Shown: positions 1 through 6,798, counted from the first letter of the stretch. The stretch: DNA of 16,347 bases from an uncultured Oscillospiraceae bacterium (GCA_934486875.1 CAKSPU010000051.1:1-16347), one strand, 5' to 3'. A program made the numbers and translations. Notes: a model not told the origin generated them from the letters alone.

Positions 1-19
1 TAGCTTTGTTCCAAGCCTT

Positions 20-246
20 TCACCTATTTCCTCCCATTTGCAATTTCTAAATTAAACTATGGGGCATACGTCCACACGGAACGGTTTTGGTGTTAGGGCT
101 TTTGGGTTTGTTCGTATTTTTTCTTCCGCTTATAAGCGAAAAAAATTTTTATATGCAAATGAAAGAGTCCTTTATTTAGGTCTTTACCGTGTGGACGTAT
201 GCCCCATAATTTAGATTAGAAACCATAGATGATAGGAAATAGGTAT
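20..246. repeat. Long imperfect inverted repeat (about 225 bp)
   Basis: Left arm about 20-79 and right arm about 187-246 are reverse complements. The innermost 22 bases (58-79 against 187-208, core GGGGCATACGTCCACACGG) match perfectly. Outside that core the match continues with small gaps: CTAAATT blocks, then ACCTATTTCCT on the left against the complement of AGGAAATAGGT on the right. The interior (80-186) contains the perfect 12-bp palindrome CGCTTATAAGCG at 127-138 followed by an A/T run. No ORF fits inside. It could be a MITE-like element, a degraded mobile element end pair, or a structured RNA; the sequence alone does not decide. Confidence 0.8.
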
Positions 247-337
247 AAAAATCCGAACCAAAATATAAGTAGTGCGCAACAAAAAACATTTAAGCAAAAC
301 TGTAAAAATACGGGAATAGGGGTGTGGTAAAAGAAAG

Positions 338-442
338 AGAGTGCAGAGGGAAAACCATTAGGAGAGGGGGATATGCTACGCTCCGTATTTTTGTTGGGTT
401 TAGTGTCCTTCCCCCTCTCCTATGGTTGTCCCTTTGCATTCT
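338..442. repeat. Second imperfect inverted repeat (hairpin element)
   Basis: Bases 338-371 and 410-442 are reverse complements with about three mismatches and one single-base gap; the shared core is AGGAGAGGGGGA. The loop is about 38 nt. Forward open frames that cross it start without a ribosome site and simply read through the arms, so it is not a gene. It is probably a genomic repeat or a non-coding hairpin. Confidence 0.75.
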
Positions 443-505
443 ATTTAACAAACCCGAACAAAATTATAAATCAATCCAAACAAATCAAGCATATTCCGAA
501 CAGGC

Positions 506-524
506 GGGACGGGAAACCCGTCCC
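506..524. repeat. GC-rich perfect hairpin GGGACGGG-AAA-CCCGTCCC
   Basis: The 8-bp arms 506-513 and 517-524 are perfectly complementary around a three-base loop. No T-run follows, so it is not a standard intrinsic terminator. It lies in the same gene-free stretch as the two larger inverted repeats. Confidence 0.7.
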
Positions 525-583
525 CTACAGCAATATATATCACCGCCATAAACCAATCTGAAAAAATATATATTTTTTCATCA

Positions 584-617
584 ACATTCAACATCTGCCC
601 GATCAAATGTTGAATGT
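584..617. repeat. 11-bp dyad upstream of the two-component operon
   Basis: Arms 584-594 (ACATTCAACAT) and 607-617 (ATGTTGAATGT) are perfect complements separated by 12 bases. It lies about 75 bases upstream of the -10 box of the response regulator gene, so it could be an operator, or the remains of a terminator from outside the window. No other element was seen between 525 and 690. Confidence 0.55.
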
Positions 618-690
618 CAATAATTTTTGCTCTGTTATACAGTGATATCGGCTGTTTTCTCCTGATTTTCACAAAAAATACACATTTGCG

Positions 691-699
691 TGTTATAAT
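691..699 (+). promoter_or_regulatory. Extended -10 promoter of the response regulator gene
   Basis: TGTTATAAT at 691-699 is a perfect extended -10 (TGn plus TATAAT). The best -35 candidate is TTCACA at 668-673, but its 20-base spacer is too long, so the promoter probably depends on the extended -10. The start codon is about 50 bases downstream. Confidence 0.6.
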
Positions 700-751
700 G
701 TAATCATAAAAATCAGACCCCACAAAAAATACAGAGAAAGCAGGGATCATT

Positions 752-1438
752 ATGGATAAAAAAAGGATACTTATTGTCGATGATGAAAAGAACATCAGAA
801 ACGTTATAAGCGAATATGCCAAGTTCGACGGCTTTGAGACCGTTGAAGCCGAGGACGGTATGGAAGCCGTGGAAATCTGCCGCAAAGAGGACTTCGACCT
901 TATCATTATGGACATTATGATGCCGAAGCTGGACGGCTATTCTGCCGTGAAAGAAATACGCAAGACCAAGCATACCCCCGTTATTATGCTCTCCGCAAGA
1001 GGTGAGGAATACGACAAGCTTTTCGGCTTCGAGATAGGCGTTGACGACTATGTTACAAAGCCCTTTTCCCCAAAGGAGCTCCTTGCAAGGATAAGGGCGG
1101 TCATCAAGAGAAGCGCTCCCGCTGAACAGACCGAGGGCAGGGAGACACTCAGATTCGAGGGACTTGAAATTGATATGTCGGGCAGAGTCGTAAAGGTGGA
1201 CGGCGTTCCCGCTTCACTTACCCCCAAGGAATACGACCTCCTCTTCTACCTTGTACGCAACAAGGGGATCGCCCTTTCCCGTGAAAAGCTCCTTGAAGAG
1301 GTCTGGGGATACGATTTCTACGGCGATGACCGCACCGTTGACACTCATATCAAGATGCTTAGGAACTCCCTCGGGGAATACCGCAAATTCATCATCACGC
1401 TGAGAGGAATGGGCTACAAGTTCGATGGCGGCAAGTAA
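752..1438 (+). CDS. OmpR/PhoB-family response regulator
   Basis: This 228-residue protein is a typical OmpR-type transcription regulator. The receiver domain (about 3-118) shows the acidic pair D10/D11, the phospho-acceptor D54 in the motif IIMDIMMPKLDG, the switch residue S81 and the conserved K103 in TKPF. The winged-helix DNA-binding domain (about 130-225) contains LTPKEYDLLFYLVRNKG, a DRTVDTHIKMLR recognition region and the closing RGMGYKF. Its reading frame overlaps the following histidine kinase by 14 bases, so the two are co-transcribed and almost certainly a cognate pair. The start at 752 gives the expected domain beginning; the ribosome site (around GCAGGGA) is weak. The sequence resembles the WalR/PhoP group, but the regulon cannot be read from it. 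An extended -10 promoter lies just upstream. Confidence 0.93.
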   Translation: MDKKRILIVDDEKNIRNVISEYAKFDGFETVEAEDGMEAVEICRKEDFDLIIMDIMMPKLDGYSAVKEIRKTKHTPVIMLSARGEEYDKLFGFEIGVDDYVTKPFSPKELLARIRAVIKRSAPAEQTEGRETLRFEGLEIDMSGRVVKVDGVPASLTPKEYDLLFYLVRNKGIALSREKLLEEVWGYDFYGDDRTVDTHIKMLRNSLGEYRKFIITLRGMGYKFDGGK

Positions 1439-2876
1439 GAAAACCGAGCTGAAAAAGGCTCTGAGAAGTATCCGTTTCACGGTGTGGATATACTTTGCCA
1501 TTTTCATTGTGAGCATTCTCATAATGATCTGGATATCCTTTACATTTTCCCTCGAAGCCACCTACAGAACGGAGAAAACCAACGATATTTCGTCCATCGC
1601 AAGCTATATCCTCACAAAGTGGAGCGAGGAGGGCTTTACCACCGACTCCCTTGACAGGATAGCTCACGATAATGACACCTGCGTGCTCATTCAGGACAGA
1701 TACGGTCTCAGCGTTTATTCCTATGACGTTATGGGCAAAAACTGCCTGCTCCACAGCGGCGCTTCCCTTGCGAAATACCGCAAGCTTGCCTATGAAAGCT
1801 CAACGGGGATATATTATGCCGAGGTAAAAAACTCCCGCTTTGAAAACAACACCCTTATATTTGCAATGCTTCTGGGAACAAAAGATGAACCAAAGGGATA
1901 TCTGCTTCTGAACACATCTCTTGAACCGCTGGAGTCCACTGTGGATATACTCAGAGTGCAGATGCTCCAGGTGAGCCTTGCAATGCTGGCGCTGGCGTTC
2001 GGCATATCCATTTTCCTTTCAAGCCTTGTGGCAACACCGATCGTCCGCATAACCCGCTCGGCTGAAAAGCTGGCTCAGGGTGATTACAACGTTAAATTCA
2101 ACGGACGTGGCTACACCGAGACCGAACAGCTTGCGGAAACGCTGAACTATGCATCAAATGAGATAACCAAGATAGACACTATGCGCCGTGACCTTATGGC
2201 GAACATTTCCCACGACCTGCGCACACCTCTTACAATGGTCAAGGCATATGCGGAGATGATACGTGATCTGTCGGGCGATGACCCTGTGAAGCGTGACGAG
2301 CATCTTGGCATAATCATTGATGAGAGCGACCGTCTTGCGGCTCTGGTAAACGACATTATGGATCTGACAAAGCTTGAGAACGGCAGCACCGAGCTTCACA
2401 AAGAGCCTTTCTGCGTGGGCAGCAGGCTTAAGGAAATTATGACCCGATACAAGCTTCTTTCCGAGCGTGACGGCTACAAGTTCTATGTGAGCACCAATGA
2501 AGAGGCGTGGGGCGAGGCGGATCTTATCAAGTTCGACCAGATAATCTACAATCTTGTTAACAATGCGGTGAACTACTCGGGTGAGGAAAAGACAATATAT
2601 GTTACAGAGGTCTGCACCCCGAAGAAGATACAGATATCCGTTACCGACACGGGCGACGGCATTTCAAAGGAGCTTATGCCCCTGATATTCGACCGCTACT
2701 ACCGTGCAGAAAAGCACAAGAGAGAGGTCATCGGAACGGGTCTGGGTCTTTCTATTGTAAAGCAGATATTCATTCTTCACGGCTTCAAATTCGGCGTTAA
2801 GTCGGAGGAGGGCATCGGAAGCACTTTCTGGTTTGAGATGGACAGAATTGAAAAGCCTACGGACATTAATATGTAA
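1425..2876 (+). CDS. Membrane sensor histidine kinase
   Basis: This 483-residue kinase is the likely partner of the preceding response regulator. It has an N-terminal membrane segment (about 19-41), an extracytoplasmic sensor region (about 42-180), a second membrane segment (about 182-204), a HAMP linker (about 203-250), a HisKA domain with the phospho-acceptor H263 in NISHDLRTPLT, and a HATPase domain. The ATPase shows the N box (NLVNNAVNYS, about 376-385), the G1 box DTGDGI (408-413) and the G2 box GTGLGL (437-442). All catalytic motifs are intact. The signal is unknown: the sensor region has no domain I recognise. The start overlaps the regulator gene by 14 bases, with GAGAGG some 17 bases upstream, so translational coupling is likely. 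The mgtE gene follows, but from its own promoter. Confidence 0.92.
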   Translation: MAASKKTELKKALRSIRFTVWIYFAIFIVSILIMIWISFTFSLEATYRTEKTNDISSIASYILTKWSEEGFTTDSLDRIAHDNDTCVLIQDRYGLSVYSYDVMGKNCLLHSGASLAKYRKLAYESSTGIYYAEVKNSRFENNTLIFAMLLGTKDEPKGYLLLNTSLEPLESTVDILRVQMLQVSLAMLALAFGISIFLSSLVATPIVRITRSAEKLAQGDYNVKFNGRGYTETEQLAETLNYASNEITKIDTMRRDLMANISHDLRTPLTMVKAYAEMIRDLSGDDPVKRDEHLGIIIDESDRLAALVNDIMDLTKLENGSTELHKEPFCVGSRLKEIMTRYKLLSERDGYKFYVSTNEEAWGEADLIKFDQIIYNLVNNAVNYSGEEKTIYVTEVCTPKKIQISVTDTGDGISKELMPLIFDRYYRAEKHKREVIGTGLGLSIVKQIFILHGFKFGVKSEEGIGSTFWFEMDRIEKPTDINM

Positions 2877-2879
2877 AAT

Positions 2880-2922
2880 TTTCGGGATATGGGTCGGAAT
2901 TGTTGACACCCATATCCCGAAA
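2880..2922. repeat. 15-bp dyad over the mgtE promoter
   Basis: Arms 2880-2894 (TTTCGGGATATGGGT) and 2908-2922 (ACCCATATCCCGAAA) are perfect complements around a 13-base loop. It starts 4 bases after the kinase stop codon. There is no T-run after it, which argues against a strong intrinsic terminator. The -35 box of the mgtE promoter (2903-2908) lies at the loop/right-arm junction, so it could be an operator, a weak terminator for the kinase gene, or both. Confidence 0.7.
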
Positions 2923-2931
2923 TGCTATAAT
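2903..2931 (+). promoter_or_regulatory. Consensus SigA-type promoter of the mgtE leader
   Basis: TTGACA at 2903-2908, a 17-base spacer, and TATAAT at 2926-2931 preceded by TGC form a perfect -35/-10 pair with an extended -10. Transcription should start near 2938, placing the leader ORF ribosome site about 13 bases into the transcript. Confidence 0.85.
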
Positions 2932-2963
2932 AAATATATTACAGATACACGGAGGTGAATAAA

Positions 2964-3053
2964 GTGGCAAACAGTGACAGCTGCGGGTCTAACGGGCGAT
3001 CATCGGGATATCATTTGTGCGGCTGTGCATTGCGGCTGCTTTATTTGCTTTGA
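2964..3053 (+). CDS. Leader peptide upstream of mgtE (29 residues)
   Basis: A GTG start at 2964 lies six bases after a textbook ribosome site, GGAGGTG (2951-2957). The frame runs 29 codons to TGA at 3051-3053. The peptide begins MANSDSCGSNGR and ends CALRLLYLL; it matches no family I recognise. Its reading frame covers the left halves of the leader stems (2981-2997 and 3007-3016), and its stop codon lies just before their right halves. That placement suits a regulatory uORF more than a functional protein. A 62-codon frame beginning with GTG at 2974 also crosses this stretch, but it has no properly spaced ribosome site and runs through the terminator. Confidence 0.55.
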   Translation: MANSDSCGSNGRSSGYHLCGCALRLLYLL

Positions 3054-3074
3054 CAAAATGATATCTGCCCGCAG
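2981..3074 (+). promoter_or_regulatory. Candidate antiterminator structure in the mgtE leader
   Basis: GATATCATTT (3007-3016) pairs perfectly with AAATGATATC (3056-3065). CTGCGGGT (2981-2988) can pair with GCCCGCAG (3067-3074), and GGGC (2994-2997) can alternatively pair with GCCC (3067-3070). Any of these outer pairings uses up the left arm of the terminator at 3067-3094, so the two folds exclude each other. The left-hand strands all lie inside the leader ORF. The conserved M-box sequence was not seen. That this controls mgtE is inference from layout and complementarity. Confidence 0.5.
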
Positions 3075-3100
3075 AGAATTATTATGCTGCGGGCTTTTTT
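3067..3100 (+). terminator. Intrinsic terminator (attenuator) in the mgtE leader
   Basis: The arms GCCCGCAG (3067-3074) and CTGCGGGC (3087-3094) form an 8-bp GC-rich stem with a 12-base loop, followed directly by six T residues (3095-3100). It sits between the leader ORF and mgtE and has no other gene to terminate, so it should act as an attenuator. Confidence 0.8.
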
Positions 3101-3182
3101 GCGCCCTTTTGCTGATAAATATGTTTTTTATCAGTATCAAGACCTCACGTTGGAAAAAATAATGAAAACGGAGGACAAGCCA

Positions 3183-4613
3183 ATGGAAAAAAATGAAATG
3201 AATATGACCGCTCAGACAGCGGAGACCACCGAGCGCCACGGTCACGGTGCGGAGATAATTGCAGTCATCAGAAGTGACGAGTCACCCAAAATTATGATGA
3301 ACCGCCTGGAAGATTTCCACGAGAGCGACATTGCGGACGTTATCAAGGATCTGACCGTTTCCGAGCGGAAGAAATTTTACCGCATATGCACCCCGAAAAT
3401 GCTGGGCGACATTTTCGAATTTCTCGATGAAGAAGAGGCAGGGGCATATCTTAATGAAATGGACATTAAAAAGGCTGCGGCGCTTGTTTCCGAGCTTGAC
3501 ACGGACACGGCTGTGGCGGTGCTCCGTGAGATAGACAAGGACAGGCGGAGCCTTATAATCGACACGGTAGCACCCGATGTTCAGAACGAGATAAAGCTCA
3601 TTGCTTCCTTTGATGAGGACGAGATAGGAAGCAGAATGACCACAAACTGCATCGTCATCAAGGAAAATATGACGGTAAAGCAGGCTATGACCGCACTTGT
3701 TTCCCAGGCAGAGGAGAATGACAACATCGCCACACTGTTCGTTACGGACGAGAACAACGAGTTCTGCGGCGCTATCGACCTTAAAGACCTTATCACCGCA
3801 AGGAGCAATGTTGCCCTTGAGGACCTTACGGCAACATCTTTCCCCTATGTTTACGCAAACGAACAGACCTCCGACTGCATCGAGGTATTAAAGGAATATT
3901 CGGAGAGCATTATCCCCGTGCTTGACGATTCAAACAAGCTTCTTGGCGTTATCACGGCGCAGAATATCATCGAGGCTGTTGATGATGAAATGGGCGATGA
4001 TTACGCAAAGCTGGCAGGTCTTACCGCTGAAGAGGATCTGAAAGAGCCGCTGATACAGAGTATGAAAAAGCGTCTGCCCTGGCTGCTGGTGCTGCTTGCG
4101 CTGGGGCTTGTGGTATCAACTGTGGTGGGAATGTTTGAAAAGGTGGTAGCACAGCTTACCCTTATTATGGCGTTTCAGTCGCTTATTCTTGATATGGCGG
4201 GAAATGTGGGCACTCAGTCCCTTGCCGTCACCATTCGTGTGCTCACCGACGAGAACCTCACCTTTAAACAGAAAATGGAGCTTGTGGCAAAGGAAGTCCG
4301 CATAGGAGCCTGCAACGGCGTTCTGATAGGGCTTTTGTCCTTTGTGTTCGTGGGGCTGTACATTCTTCTGTTCAAGAGCAAAACGGCAATGTTCGCTTTT
4401 GCGGTGTCTGGCTGCATCGGACTTTCACTGCTCCTTGCGATGATAGTTTCAAGCGCTGTGGGCACGCTCATACCGCTCTTCTTCAAGAAAATAAAGATAG
4501 ACCCTGCGGTGGCTTCGGGTCCCCTTATCACAACGGTGAACGACCTTGTGGCTGTGGTGGTTTATTACGGCACGAGCTGGCTGCTGCTGCTCAATATAAT
4601 GCATCTTGAATGA
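3183..4613 (+). CDS. mgtE: Magnesium transporter MgtE
   Basis: This 476-residue protein has the full MgtE plan: an N-terminal MgtE_N helical domain (about 35-140), a tandem CBS pair (about 145-268) and a C-terminal five-helix channel (about 298-470). The channel keeps the signature AGNVGTQSLAV (339-349) and, in TTVNDL, the acidic residue D454 that corresponds to the Mg-binding Asp of the family pore. Known members are homodimeric Mg2+ channels gated by Mg2+ bound to the cytosolic domains. The ATG at 3183 was chosen because GGAGG (3170-3174) is well spaced from it. The longer open frame from 3084 begins inside the attenuator loop, and 3162 has no good ribosome site. It has its own promoter and a structured leader, and is closed by a strong terminator. 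Confidence 0.93.
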   Translation: MEKNEMNMTAQTAETTERHGHGAEIIAVIRSDESPKIMMNRLEDFHESDIADVIKDLTVSERKKFYRICTPKMLGDIFEFLDEEEAGAYLNEMDIKKAAALVSELDTDTAVAVLREIDKDRRSLIIDTVAPDVQNEIKLIASFDEDEIGSRMTTNCIVIKENMTVKQAMTALVSQAEENDNIATLFVTDENNEFCGAIDLKDLITARSNVALEDLTATSFPYVYANEQTSDCIEVLKEYSESIIPVLDDSNKLLGVITAQNIIEAVDDEMGDDYAKLAGLTAEEDLKEPLIQSMKKRLPWLLVLLALGLVVSTVVGMFEKVVAQLTLIMAFQSLILDMAGNVGTQSLAVTIRVLTDENLTFKQKMELVAKEVRIGACNGVLIGLLSFVFVGLYILLFKSKTAMFAFAVSGCIGLSLLLAMIVSSAVGTLIPLFFKKIKIDPAVASGPLITTVNDLVAVVVYYGTSWLLLLNIMHLE

Positions 4614-4618
4614 TAACG

Positions 4619-4648
4619 GCTGTCCGCAGAGCTGCGGGCAGCTTTTTT
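4619..4648 (+). terminator. Intrinsic terminator after mgtE
   Basis: GCTGTCCGCAG (4619-4629) and CTGCGGGCAGC (4632-4642) pair over 11 bp with one G-U pair, followed by TTTTTT (4643-4648). It begins 5 bases after the mgtE stop codon. The core resembles the leader attenuator (CCGCAG/CTGCGG). Confidence 0.9.
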
Positions 4649-4658
4649 ATGCCTGTGT

Positions 4659-4697
4659 ATCAAAAATATTTTTAAAATTATTGAAAATATTTTTGAT
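4659..4697. repeat. 14-bp AT-rich dyad over the lipoprotein promoter
   Basis: Arms 4659-4672 (ATCAAAAATATTTT) and 4684-4697 are perfect complements with an 11-base loop. The -35 box (4681-4686) overlaps the loop and the right arm. It is separate from the mgtE terminator just upstream. Confidence 0.65.
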
Positions 4698-4709
4698 ATA
4701 TGATATAAT
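4681..4709 (+). promoter_or_regulatory. Promoter of the lipoprotein gene
   Basis: TTGAAA at 4681-4686, a 17-base spacer, and TATAAT at 4704-4709 with an extended TGA in front. The start codon at 4895 is about 180 bases beyond the expected transcription start, leaving a long leader. Confidence 0.75.
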
Positions 4710-4874
4710 TGTATCCGACAATACAGTGTTCAAAATTGTTTAAAATATGCAGAAGCTGAACTGAAATTGCTTAAGGCTGAACGAAAATCACTTAAAGAAG
4801 AAATTCAAAAGATATGCTATCGAATAAGTAATGGATTTATATGTCGTAAAATTATTGAAGATAAAAAAATATAA
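4704..4874 (+). other. Start-less open frame, possible gene remnant
   Basis: One forward frame is open from 4704 to TAA at 4872-4874. From about 4746 it reads YAEAELKLLKAERKSLKEEI and onwards, a charged, coiled-coil-like stretch that looks like protein. No ATG, GTG or TTG lies in frame upstream of it, and there is no ribosome site. It may be a decayed gene fragment left in the leader of the lipoprotein gene, or chance. Confidence 0.25.
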
Positions 4875-4894
4875 CGAAAGGATCGGTTTTTATT

Positions 4895-5710
4895 ATGGTC
4901 AAAATCAAACAGAGCACTTTGATCTTGCTGCTGGTTTCTTCATTACTGCTTTCGGGCTGCGAAACGAGTTCGGCACAGGAATATGAGAAATCAGAGAATT
5001 TTTCTGCTGATTTTGGTGCTGCAGACAGCTCAACTATGTTTGCAGGAAGTGAAAGTACCGGCATACAAGCAAGTGAGCCGGTTGAAACAAATATGATCTC
5101 GGTTGAGCCGCAGGTAACAGCTGCTTTGAGATCGGAAGCAGAGAATCAAAACAGTGAATCATATCTTCCACCCAATATGTCTATGGAGGATTTATTAAAT
5201 ATGATTCAAATTGACGGAAAGACTCTTTCTATGCCCACAACGCTTGAAGATATTTTGGCTTTGAATGACGATTTCACTTGTGAAATGGCTTTTTCTGAGT
5301 TTTATTCTACTCCCGAAAAATGCATAGAAGATATGGGAGGAGTGTTTTACGATATCAATTACAAAGGGGAAAAATTTTTAAAAGTTGTTATATTCAAAGA
5401 CGATTATAACGGGGATTGTATGTCTTCTGTAATTTATAGATTTGTAGGTGGTTTTGGGAAAAAAAGGCTGGAAGATTTAGGGATAACTTTTAGTCTAACA
5501 AATAATATAAATTTATATAGTACATCAGAAGATATTAAACAAATATTTGGAGAGCCAAATTCATTTATTGCAAATGAACCATATAATTACATATACGTTT
5601 TTTATAATGATGAAGTGAAAGTAACTATTACATTTTGTTTTATTGATGAAAGTGAAAATGGGATATATTCAGAACTTGGGGTTATACAGTACGAAGTTGA
5701 AAGGAAGTAA
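4895..5710 (+). CDS. Lipoprotein of unknown function, AT-rich
   Basis: This 271-residue protein starts with a lipoprotein signal: basic MVKIK, a hydrophobic stretch, and the lipobox LLSGC with C22 as the lipid-modified residue. A low-complexity Ser/Glu/Ala region (about 23-85) follows and would act as a surface linker. The C-terminal part (about 95-271) is globular; near residue 210 the motif EDIKQIFGEPN resembles the repeat found in small BamE/OmlA-like and other extracytoplasmic beta-alpha domains, but that link is only suggestive. I do not recognise the family. The second half of the gene is clearly richer in A/T and uses codons such as AAT, TTT and ATA more than its neighbours, which may mean recent transfer or a joined C-terminus. 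The ribosome site AAAGGA (4877-4882) is 12 bases from the ATG, a little long. Confidence 0.75.
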   Translation: MVKIKQSTLILLLVSSLLLSGCETSSAQEYEKSENFSADFGAADSSTMFAGSESTGIQASEPVETNMISVEPQVTAALRSEAENQNSESYLPPNMSMEDLLNMIQIDGKTLSMPTTLEDILALNDDFTCEMAFSEFYSTPEKCIEDMGGVFYDINYKGEKFLKVVIFKDDYNGDCMSSVIYRFVGGFGKKRLEDLGITFSLTNNINLYSTSEDIKQIFGEPNSFIANEPYNYIYVFYNDEVKVTITFCFIDESENGIYSELGVIQYEVERK

Positions 5711-5712
5711 AG

Positions 5713-5750
5713 ACACCGCACATCAGTGAAGCTTCATTGATGTGCGGTGT
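5713..5750. terminator. Terminator between convergent genes
   Basis: ACACCGCACATCA (5713-5725) and TGATGTGCGGTGT (5738-5750) pair perfectly, with a further inner TGAA/TTCA stem. Forward, it ends in TTTGCTTT; the reverse tail is poorer in T. It lies between the forward lipoprotein gene and the reverse membrane protein gene and may serve both. Confidence 0.85.
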
Positions 5751-5762
5751 TTGCTTTATGTA

Positions 5763-6719
5763 TTATTCTTCGGCAGCTTCCGTCTCGGATTCGGTCTCCG
5801 AGGTTTCAGATGAATTGCTGTCCTGTTCAGATGAAGTTTCGGAGCTGTCGGAAGAAGCTTCGCTTTCCTTTTCCTCCGAGAGTTTGTCTGCAAGCTTGTC
5901 GATCTTGCCCTTTACGTCCTCAATAGTGTTGAAGATAGGATACTCGATAGAGAAATATGTATAGCTCCAGCTGCCGTCGGAGATGTCATATACAAGCTGT
6001 CCGTTTTCTTCCGCAAGGTTTTTCGCTTCGTCGAAATACACCTCGCCGTTGATTATCATTTTTGTTCCGCTCCACTCGCACTCAAATTCAACGGGCTTTG
6101 GAGCCTGCTTTACAAGCTTTTTTATGGTGCTGTCCATTCTGATGAAGCCGTGATCCTTGTCAAGGGTGTTGGGCTGAACATAGACGCAGAGCTTTCCCGT
6201 GGACTTGTTCTGGACATCGAGAATATAATATCTGAATGCCCCTGAGGGTGACACGCCCTTTTCAATAAGAGTGTCCGTGGTGGTCACTCTGAACACATTC
6301 ATTATCAGGAAGAACGCTATTCCGCCCAGTATGTACATCAGCAGGAATATGGTCCCGAAAATGGTCTTTGCCGTCTCGTTCATATGGCAGCAGAAAAATC
6401 CGAAGAGAGTTACCACTGCCGCAGGAAGGAGCAATGGCCAGTTTCCCCAGTCAAGCAGCAAAAGCGGGAAAAACAGCAGCATATTCACCATTCCGTATAT
6501 GCAGGTAAGTGGCGATCTGCGTGTATAGAGGAACAACAGACAGATAATTGCGGAGAACAGCGAACCGACTATTGCAAATTCCTTTCGGCTGACATATTCG
6601 ATGTCATAGAAAAATACGTTGTAATCGAAGTATGCAAGGACGAGTGAATAAACCACGCCAAGTATGCTCACTCCGATTCGGAACCATTTATTGGTAACGA
6701 CTGTCATAAATTTACTCAT
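5763..6719 (-). CDS. Multi-spanning membrane protein with Ser/Glu-rich tail
   Basis: This 318-residue protein was not assigned to a family. The N-terminal half has about five hydrophobic segments (roughly 12-31, 48-65, 70-90, 95-112 and 120-142). A soluble domain follows (about 145-270) with the motif GVSPSGAFRYYILDVQNKS. The last 40 residues (about 279-318) are almost only Ser, Glu, Asp and Thr, a flexible acidic tail. An ATG at 6719 with GGAG about ten bases upstream fixes the start. A promoter lies at 6769-6798, so it can be expressed apart from the serine hydrolase upstream on the same strand (105 bases away). Function is unknown; a membrane sensor or envelope role is a guess. Confidence 0.8.
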   Translation of the reverse strand: MSKFMTVVTNKWFRIGVSILGVVYSLVLAYFDYNVFFYDIEYVSRKEFAIVGSLFSAIICLLFLYTRRSPLTCIYGMVNMLLFFPLLLLDWGNWPLLLPAAVVTLFGFFCCHMNETAKTIFGTIFLLMYILGGIAFFLIMNVFRVTTTDTLIEKGVSPSGAFRYYILDVQNKSTGKLCVYVQPNTLDKDHGFIRMDSTIKKLVKQAPKPVEFECEWSGTKMIINGEVYFDEAKNLAEENGQLVYDISDGSWSYTYFSIEYPIFNTIEDVKGKIDKLADKLSEEKESEASSDSSETSSEQDSNSSETSETESETEAAEE

Positions 6720-6768
6720 AGTGTTTATGCTCCATTCGTTTTTATTATGGGTCTGCGGGTCTTTTACA

Positions 6769-6798
6769 ATTATACCATATCCATACAGTAAAAATCAA
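6769..6798 (-). promoter_or_regulatory. Promoter of the membrane protein gene
   Basis: On the minus strand TTGATT (6793-6798) and TATAAT (6769-6774) are separated by 18 bases, and TGG precedes the -10 box. It reads towards the gene starting at 6719. Confidence 0.65.

Noticed and set aside
1..560. CRISPR array
   Set aside because: The repeats are inverted pairs of different sequence, not regularly spaced direct repeats with spacers.
324..561. Forward open frames of 75 and 62 codons
   Set aside because: They read through the arms of the inverted repeat, have no ribosome site, and their translations look like random sequence.
2974..3162. 62-codon frame from GTG 2974 across the mgtE leader
   Set aside because: The ribosome site GGAGGTG is 16 bases too far upstream, the frame runs through the terminator and its T-run, and the GTG at 2964 fits far better.
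3084..3182. Longer N-terminus for MgtE
   Set aside because: The ATG at 3084 lies inside the attenuator loop and has no ribosome site, while GGAGG precedes the ATG at 3183.
2938..3182. M-box magnesium riboswitch
   Set aside because: The conserved M-box sequence blocks were not found, and the structure seen here is a different one. An Rfam scan would settle it.
5737..5964. 75-codon forward frame rich in serine
   Set aside because: It is the antisense shadow of the Ser/Glu tail of the reverse-strand membrane protein.
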